DNA from: a virus
Strand: one strand, 5' to 3'
Virus record (IMG/VR): IMGVR_UViG_3300025141_012580
Coordinates: 1 to 34,247 of that record
Length of the DNA: 34,247 bases
Shown here one piece after another: positions 28,950-34,247 of this stretch (the stretch's first letter is position 1; each line of letters begins with the position of its first letter). Both the position numbers and the translations under genes were made by a program. Below the pieces are notes generated by a model. That model had not been told where the DNA came from, searched no databases, and saw only the letters and a program-made list of their open reading frames with translations.

Positions 28950-30839
28950 CTAGCTTGTGGCGCCAGCCTCACCCAGTAGACCGCGAACGATGACTAATCC
29001 ATACATATCAGGACGGACCATCTTCTTACCGTAGCGCGTCATGACGCCCTTACGGGGTACGAAGTCTTCCGTTCCGAAGATTGTAGGAGTGGTCTGCAGC
29101 GGCACATAAGGTGCGTACACATAACCGCTCTCAAGGAAGCTGTTACCGCGTCGTCCAACGAGGACCACATTACGGGGGAAGTACGGGTCAACCCAAACAT
29201 CCCACTTCTTGGAGATCGAGCCAGCGTTAACTGCCCCGACAGTGCCCTTATCGGCATCAGCGGTAATGTTAGCGCGGAATCCACTAGTGAACTCAAGGAT
29301 ATTGGCAACTTCGGGGCCTACGACCAAGAAGTTAGCTCCACCCCGCAGAGTCTTGCGGTGGATCTGTGCCGACACATCGTTGACGGTCTCGACAAGAGTC
29401 TCGTACCACTCGCTAACTGTACCGGTGAAGTCGGGCGCAGCAGAGCTAGCTCCGATTTCAACGCCAGATACGCGATTGAGGAACATACCCGGGGAACGAG
29501 CCCAGTAATATGTACCAGCAGTGGCGCCTCTAATGAGGTCGTTGACGATCTCGCGGTCAATCTCAAGAGCAATTTGCTCAGAGAGAATGCCAGTAAGCTC
29601 GACCTCGGCATCAAGGTTGTGATAGGCATTAAGATCCTGTCCCAACTCTGGTGTCCACTTGGCCTTCAGCTTCTTGGTGATCGCGGTGATTGCTGTTGAA
29701 TCGACCTTGATGTCGATCTCGGGGATTCCCGGATCATTTTCAAGACCCCAAACATCAGCACCAACGACGGCACCAAGTGCTCTCTCGCCGACATTATCGA
29801 GGTTGTCGATGATCGGATAAGAGAAAGACTTACCGGTCGCGCCGGCGACATCTGTAGATGCTCCGTTGTTTTCGATCAACGAGGCGTCGATTGTGCCAGC
29901 CGCGGTGGAACCAACAGCCTGCCAAACCATGATGACAGATGCATCACCCTGAGAACCAAGATGGTTATCAAGATCTAGCTGACGAAGTCCCTTACCTACC
30001 GAGTTCTGATCGACAATATCTGTCAATCGGCGAACCAGTCGGCACTCGCTTCTATCGACATCAGACTTATGTGTCGCGCCAGAACCTGTTGCTTCAATTG
30101 CAATTAGGTTATCGGTGTTAAGTCTAGAACCAGATGCATGCAGCCACTGTCCAGAAGCAGAAGCTGCTGTGATGACTACAACGGAACCAGAAAGATCTGG
30201 ATCGTAGCGAACCAGTTTGTCGGCTGTGAGCGTTGTGCTTCCGCCGTGATATCCACTAAATGTGAACTCATATGCGGATCCGCCAGAGGTTTTAACGCCA
30301 TCACCAATAGTACCCTGCCAGACAACATCGAGATCAAGCTGAGTTGATCCTGTTGGAGACGAGTAGCCCTGATTCATGGAATAAAATCCAGCTTCGGCGA
30401 AAGAACCAGTAAGGCTTACACCTCCCTGGAGTTCCTGACCGACCACGCCGCCACCGAAGAGCGACTGATCACCGTCGGAGCTACCGCGAGTGGTAGATCC
30501 AGGTGTGAACTGGAAGTCAAGGAAGAAGATGAGGCCCGAAGGTAAACTCATCGGCTGAACCGAGACAAGATCGTTAGCGATTAAGCCACCGAAAACTCGG
30601 CGCACGATTGGGAATGCAACAGATGCAAAACCCTCGACATCTCCACCAGCCATGGTAGATGCCTCGCGCAAAAGCTCTTTAGCTTGATTTTCAAGCAAAC
30701 GAGCCATGTTAGAACGGTTATTGTCGTTGCTAAGACCTTCTAAAAGACCGGTGCGTTCCCACTTAGAGAGTAGAGCGCTGCCTTCCTTGCCGAGATCCCT
30801 GCTGACAATACCTTCTGTTAATTTCTTTAAAACAGACAT
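28950..30839 (-). CDS. Major capsid protein (gp23-like)
   Basis: This is the 629-residue HK97-fold shell protein. After an N-terminal delta-like region comes NMARLLENQAKELLREA (44-60), then VAFPIVRRVFGGLIANDLVS (74-93) and VQPMSLPSGLIFFLDFQF. In T4 gp23 the same places read VRRAIPNLIAFDI and VQPMNSPTGQVFAL. The C-terminal half has LGQDLNAYHNLDAEVELTGI, SEQIALEIDREIVNDL, and the P-domain strands ending YGLVIVRGLL. The N-terminal segment has KWERTGLLEG and several L-x-E triplets (LLE34, LLE50, LRE59) that could be prohead-protease sites; T4 gp23 loses its first 65 residues this way. AAGGAG precedes the ATG. It follows the gp22-like gene by 41 bases and has its own terminator. Confidence 0.95.
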   Translation of the reverse strand: MSVLKKLTEGIVSRDLGKEGSALLSKWERTGLLEGLSNDNNRSNMARLLENQAKELLREASTMAGGDVEGFASVAFPIVRRVFGGLIANDLVSVQPMSLPSGLIFFLDFQFTPGSTTRGSSDGDQSLFGGGVVGQELQGGVSLTGSFAEAGFYSMNQGYSSPTGSTQLDLDVVWQGTIGDGVKTSGGSAYEFTFSGYHGGSTTLTADKLVRYDPDLSGSVVVITAASASGQWLHASGSRLNTDNLIAIEATGSGATHKSDVDRSECRLVRRLTDIVDQNSVGKGLRQLDLDNHLGSQGDASVIMVWQAVGSTAAGTIDASLIENNGASTDVAGATGKSFSYPIIDNLDNVGERALGAVVGADVWGLENDPGIPEIDIKVDSTAITAITKKLKAKWTPELGQDLNAYHNLDAEVELTGILSEQIALEIDREIVNDLIRGATAGTYYWARSPGMFLNRVSGVEIGASSAAPDFTGTVSEWYETLVETVNDVSAQIHRKTLRGGANFLVVGPEVANILEFTSGFRANITADADKGTVGAVNAGSISKKWDVWVDPYFPRNVVLVGRRGNSFLESGYVYAPYVPLQTTPTIFGTEDFVPRKGVMTRYGKKMVRPDMYGLVIVRGLLGEAGATS

Positions 30840-30880
30840 GTTTATAATTTCTCCTTTTGTATTGTTTTGTTTTGTTTGTG

Positions 30881-32137
30881 CTATTTTAGGCCAGCTAGAG
30901 CCTTCATCCTTCGATATGCTTGCACATCTCTAGAATTGTTCTCTTTCGTTCGCCTAGGAAGTAGAAGAGATCGATCTCTACTAACTGCTTCCCGAAGTGA
31001 TTTTGGCGCCTTTCCGATGTTGGTAGAGGAGCCCACTGCGTTTTGAAGCGTCTCATAGATCACTTTTGCTTCTTCTACAGAACCGCACTGGGAGATCGCG
31101 TCGACAATCTTATTCTGTTGTCGCTCATTCAGCGAGGGATCGCTTAATACACGGTTCGTATAAAGCAACTTAGCGTTAGAAAGGTTGACACGATGAACAT
31201 GTTCCTTCATCTTGTTTAACACTTTCTTATACTCGTTGCTTTGATTTTTGTGATAGTTTATTTCCGTTCGTAATCTTCGAAAATGCTCTTTTAATTCTTT
31301 TTCTTCGGCATCTTCGCGGGCCTGAGCTACCGCAACCTCGGCTTGTGCAATCTCGTCCGCTTCCTGTACCACGGCCGCGGGAGTAGTTCTACCCCCAAGG
31401 CCCATATCGGGAGCGCTAAAGTTTGCACGAAGTTCCTCGGCTATTCTTTCGACCAAATCGTCTGAAATAAAGGAATCGTCTGTAGATTCGAGTTCGGAAT
31501 CAACTATCTCTTGTAAATGTTTCGTATTCAAAGTTAATGTTTTACTATCAATACTTTCTGCCAGACCCATGGGCCCGCCAGGAGCTAAGGGGCTCGGACC
31601 GGGGGGGAGGCCGGGAGGCATCGGGGGCGCCATTCCAGGGGGGCCGCCCATGGGAGGGCCAGGAGGCATCGGGGGCGCCATGCCGGCGGCTTGAGCCTGT
31701 TGTGCCTCTAGGGCTTGCTCTTCGGCATCTATTCTGCCTGCTAATTCATTAAAATCTATTGTTATTTGCTGTCCTTCATCTGGACAGGGGCAAAGCGGTT
31801 CTCCGTCTGTGGCTGCCATAGGTGCTACTGGGATACCAGCTAATGCAGCAGGATCTGGGCCTGGAGGCGGTGCTCCCATAGCGGGATCCATCGGCATGCC
31901 GCCCATTGCAGGATCCATCGGGGGTGCTCCGGGGGGCATACCTCCCATAGTGGGATCCATCGGGGGCGCGCCCATCATCATAGGATCGGGCGGGGGCATT
32001 TCTTGCTCTACCAAGGCTTGTACTGCCTTTTTAATTTCTGGCGCGTATTTCTCAATAATTGACTGCTCTGCGCTTTTAACTGCGGCTTCTCTGAGTGCGG
32101 CCGCATCAATAATTGCTTGTTCAAGCAATGTGGACAT
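30881..32137 (-). CDS. Prohead core scaffold protein (gp22-like) with Met/Pro/Gly-rich insert
   Basis: This protein of 418 residues should form the internal core on which the capsid assembles, to be degraded later. The N-terminal 46 residues are helical. Residues 47-95 and 145-195 are low complexity, built from PPMDPxMGGMPPGAP-like and MAPPMPPGPP-like units. Between them lies a C-P-C-P segment. The C-terminal half is the recognisable part: a coiled coil (KEHFRRLRTEINYHKNQSNE), then NLSNAKLLYTNRVLSDPSLN, ERQQNKIVDAIS, GSVEEAKVIYETLQ and APKSLREAVSR, as in gp22-like scaffolds of T4-related phages. GGGAG precedes the ATG. It lies upstream of the capsid gene, as in T4 (22 then 23). The Pro/Met/Gly part is unusual for a scaffold. 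Confidence 0.88.
   Translation of the reverse strand: MSTLLEQAIIDAAALREAAVKSAEQSIIEKYAPEIKKAVQALVEQEMPPPDPMMMGAPPMDPTMGGMPPGAPPMDPAMGGMPMDPAMGAPPPGPDPAALAGIPVAPMAATDGEPLCPCPDEGQQITIDFNELAGRIDAEEQALEAQQAQAAGMAPPMPPGPPMGGPPGMAPPMPPGLPPGPSPLAPGGPMGLAESIDSKTLTLNTKHLQEIVDSELESTDDSFISDDLVERIAEELRANFSAPDMGLGGRTTPAAVVQEADEIAQAEVAVAQAREDAEEKELKEHFRRLRTEINYHKNQSNEYKKVLNKMKEHVHRVNLSNAKLLYTNRVLSDPSLNERQQNKIVDAISQCGSVEEAKVIYETLQNAVGSSTNIGKAPKSLREAVSRDRSLLLPRRTKENNSRDVQAYRRMKALAGLK
31555..31998 (-). repeat. Imperfect tandem repeats in the scaffold gene
   Basis: Two G-rich blocks (on the plus strand, about 31575-31690 and 31860-31995) contain repeated units such as GGAGGCATCGGGGGCGCCAT and GGATCCATCGG. They encode Met/Pro/Gly-rich segments of the gp22-like protein. 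Copy number is likely to vary by recombination or slippage, and assemblers may collapse it. Confidence 0.7.
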
Positions 32138-32195
32138 GTTTTTTCTCCCGGAATATTGTTGTTATTAGAAAAGTATAATGACTTTTAATCAAAAA

Positions 32196-32204
32196 TAAAT
32201 AGTA
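32196..32204 (-). promoter_or_regulatory. AACTATTTA-like motif and -10-like TATACT upstream of the scaffold gene
   Basis: The minus strand reads TACTATTTA, then 18 bases, then TATACT. This places the motif at about the -35 position relative to a -10-like box, in the 122-base gap between the fibre-like gene and the scaffold gene. The gap also has a TCTCATGAGA palindrome. Promoter function is inferred. Confidence 0.35.
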
Positions 32205-32259
32205 TCTCATGAGACTAAATGCCGATTTTCAAAAAAGAAAGTCCCTATATCAATCCTCG

Positions 32260-34247
32260 TTACGAGACGGTGCCGAAGCTGCCCCATGTATTCGAGCCGG
32301 TATAAACAAACATAACATAGGCGCCCGCAGCCATTGTGACCGCAGCATTAGAGCCTGCTGCATTAATTTGTTGGCCGCTTGCAGGGTATACTTTAAGGTT
32401 TGAACCGCCGCTATTAGAGATGTGACAAGTCATTCCGGCGATGGCTCCCGTTGGAAGCTCGACGCCCTTAGTGCCGTCTGCTCCTGAAACTGAATTATAA
32501 AATTTTGTCATATCCGCTGCGTCACCCTGATTCGAGCCTGCTGCGGTCACTGCTGCGAAAGAACTCACGATCATGGTGCCAGCAGGGACAAGGGCAAAGT
32601 TTCCGCCACTATCAGAGCCGGCGGTGACGGCGTTGCTGCTATCATACGATAGTTTAAGCTGACCTGTTGCAACAGAACTGTCCAGAATTTCAAGAAAATG
32701 ATCCGGGTCTGACACGCCAATTCCAACTTTACCATCGGAGCCAATGCGCATTCTTTCAGATGCGGCTTCGCTTGCAGCAGTCTTGAAGACTAATGCTGCG
32801 GCGTTGTTATCAGCCGCATGTGTGTCTGTGGCTAACGCTTCGACAGCGGCGCAAGTTAGAACAGCATCGGTGCCACCAGAGTCACCACCCTTGAAATGAA
32901 GGCCGCCAATGGTTTCATCGGCTATGATGGCATCTTCTTCCGATTTAAGTGTTAGATAAATTGGCTTATTATCGCCCGTGAGTGTATTTGTGAGAGTAAG
33001 CCCAACATTATGTTCGTGTGTTAATGTAATTTCAGAGTTGGCACCAAAGGTTAGTGGGGCGGCGCCGTCTGTTCTAAAGGCCAGAGTCCCTTCGTCTGTA
33101 ATACGGCAAACCTCGTTCCCATCATATTGTTTGAATACAAGATCATCGCCATTAACTTTAAGCTGCATGATAATCTCGCCAGCAGTGCCATCCATATCAA
33201 GCGTCAACTGAGAGGTACCCCCGTCTTGGAAGTCAATATCGCCAGTTGCAGAGTCAAGAGTAATAGCTCCACCAGAATCAAGAGTGATTGGGTTTGCTGC
33301 AAATGTTACCCCAGTGGTTCCATCGTGAGTGAGCGTGACATCGTTACCAGCGCCCATGCTTATAACACTAGAGTCTGTAGTGAGAGATACATTGTCTGTA
33401 ACATTTAGATCGTCACCAACTGTTAAATCTGCAGAGGTTACCAAAGTATTCGCATTCACCGTTAAAGTATTGCTGCTGTGCGTGATATTGCAGTTATCGG
33501 AATGCCAACCAACCACACCTCCGGAGGCCAAAAACACATCAGAATAGCCCTTGGCAGCTTTTCCGAGAGCAACGCCATCATTGGTTTGTGGATAGAAGGC
33601 GTTTTCTTCTAAGGTTAATTCATGAGCGTTGTTTGCGTAAAATTGAATTTTATTGGCTGTTCCAAAATCAATTTTGGTCTCGTCGTCTTCGCCGATCTTA
33701 ATATCTGTTGCGAACAACGAAGTTATACCTGTCTGTGCTGCATCGACTGTAATTGTTAAATCATAAGGATCCCCATCGGATCCAGTCGAGGTATCTGTCC
33801 AATTAGTCGTAACACCAGAACCAATAATCTTGATTTCTTTGTTGTTGTTGACTGTTATTTCCGTACCATCATCATCTTCAAGATAAAACTGAGAGAAGGA
33901 GCCGCCGCCGCCGCCTGATGCGTCTGCCCACGAAGGCAGGCCGCTTGCTAGAGTTAGAACCTGATCGTTGCTGCCCACGGCCAATCTTGTTAATACTCCA
34001 GAGGCATTATTATAATATATATCGCCGGTCGCATCGGATCCTTGTACGATACCACCTGTAATGGTGATATCCCCGCTGATTGTCGTTACAGAATCGGCGC
34101 CCTTTCCGATAGTGACATCAATTTCATCTTCAGCCGAACCATCCTTAAGTCTTAAGCCGGTATTCATCTCACCGTCGTGAGAGGCAACTTGAAAATCTAA
34201 CTGACCGCCTTCTTGTCCATTGGTTTCGACTGCAACGCGGGCTCTAA
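32260..34247 (-). CDS. Fibre-like virion protein, C-terminal 661 residues (runs off the right edge)
   Basis: The frame is open through the right edge, so the start lies outside the window. The ATG at 34167 is internal, because the 26 residues before it (RARVAVETNGQEGGQLDFQV and on) are plainly coding. The protein is made of short beta repeats rich in Gly, Asp, Thr and Ser, with units such as TLDSGGAITLDSATGDIDFQ and LTVNANTLVTSADLTVGDDL. It looks like a trimeric beta-helical shaft. Near the end comes ERMRIGSDGKVGIGVSDPDH, a common fibre motif, followed by a Gly/Ala/Ser-rich tip (NLKVYPASGQQI ... GAYVMFVYTGSNTWGSFG). There is no catalytic motif. A tail fibre, whisker or head fibre is possible; next to head genes, a head or neck fibre cannot be excluded. 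Confidence 0.8.
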   Translation of the reverse strand, partial: RARVAVETNGQEGGQLDFQVASHDGEMNTGLRLKDGSAEDEIDVTIGKGADSVTTISGDITITGGIVQGSDATGDIYYNNASGVLTRLAVGSNDQVLTLASGLPSWADASGGGGGSFSQFYLEDDDGTEITVNNNKEIKIIGSGVTTNWTDTSTGSDGDPYDLTITVDAAQTGITSLFATDIKIGEDDETKIDFGTANKIQFYANNAHELTLEENAFYPQTNDGVALGKAAKGYSDVFLASGGVVGWHSDNCNITHSSNTLTVNANTLVTSADLTVGDDLNVTDNVSLTTDSSVISMGAGNDVTLTHDGTTGVTFAANPITLDSGGAITLDSATGDIDFQDGGTSQLTLDMDGTAGEIIMQLKVNGDDLVFKQYDGNEVCRITDEGTLAFRTDGAAPLTFGANSEITLTHEHNVGLTLTNTLTGDNKPIYLTLKSEEDAIIADETIGGLHFKGGDSGGTDAVLTCAAVEALATDTHAADNNAAALVFKTAASEAASERMRIGSDGKVGIGVSDPDHFLEILDSSVATGQLKLSYDSSNAVTAGSDSGGNFALVPAGTMIVSSFAAVTAAGSNQGDAADMTKFYNSVSGADGTKGVELPTGAIAGMTCHISNSGGSNLKVYPASGQQINAAGSNAAVTMAAGAYVMFVYTGSNTWGSFGTVS

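Noticed and set aside
31537-32168. Plus-strand Gly-rich frames opposite the scaffold gene
   Set aside because: They mirror the Pro/Gly repeats of the real gene; the minus-strand frame has the conserved gp22-like C-terminus.
34165-34167. ATG as the true start of the fibre-like protein
   Set aside because: The frame is open and coding-like upstream to the window edge, and no ribosome site is present; the gene is cut by the edge.
1-34247. tRNA genes, CRISPR arrays, integrases, transposases or att sites
   Set aside because: No cloverleaf-like segment, spaced direct repeats or recombinase motifs were seen in the gaps or coding frames.

Overview
The window is a piece of a tailed-phage genome with a contractile, T4-like virion. 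Every credible gene lies on the minus strand, so transcription runs from the right end to the left. I see no tRNA, rRNA, CRISPR array, integrase or insertion sequence. The largest gap between genes is about 150 bases. The host cannot be read from the sequence. The family mix (gp22/gp23-type head, gp13-gp15 neck, gp18/gp19 tail, UvsX, gp32-like SSB) suggests an aquatic T4-like myovirus, probably with a genome much larger than this window. That origin is inference.

Layout in transcription order. A partial fibre-like gene comes in from beyond the right edge (34247-32260). The head follows: prohead core (gp22-like), major capsid protein (gp23-like), a LamG-like virion protein and a small charged protein. 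Next come the neck and tail terminator (gp13-, gp14-, gp15-like), then the tail sheath and tail tube. A gp26-like zinc-ribbon chaperone and a small second chaperone frame precede a small protein and the tape measure. Two paralogous tail-tube-cap/baseplate proteins, a LysM baseplate protein, a 1205-residue hub-like protein and an orphan 437-residue protein complete the morphogenesis block. Intrinsic terminators cut this late region into units after the capsid gene, after the LamG-like gene, and between the chaperones and the tape measure.

The left third is the replication and recombination block: a family A DNA polymerase without exonuclease domains, a divergent FtsZ/tubulin-fold protein, a one-helix membrane protein, SSB, UvsX, a small secreted His-rich protein, a small SH3-like protein and a separate 5'-3' exonuclease. 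It ends with a 907-residue protein of unknown function, an acyl-CoA thioesterase and a Nudix-like gene cut by the left edge. A near-consensus sigma-70 promoter drives ssb. Polymerase and 5' nuclease being in separate genes looks like a split Pol I combined with T4-type SSB and UvsX.

The most interesting items are: (1) a predicted pseudoknot in the ssb leader, at nearly the position of the T4 gene 32 autoregulatory operator; (2) a seven-T run where a +1 or -2 shift would fuse the gp26-like chaperone to the small downstream frame; (3) an FtsZ/tubulin-like protein that has lost the GTPase signature; (4) a recurring N-terminal K-W-R-x-(F/Y)-L-x-E peptide that resembles a capsid-targeting sequence; (5) a His/Arg-rich secreted protein inside the recombination genes.
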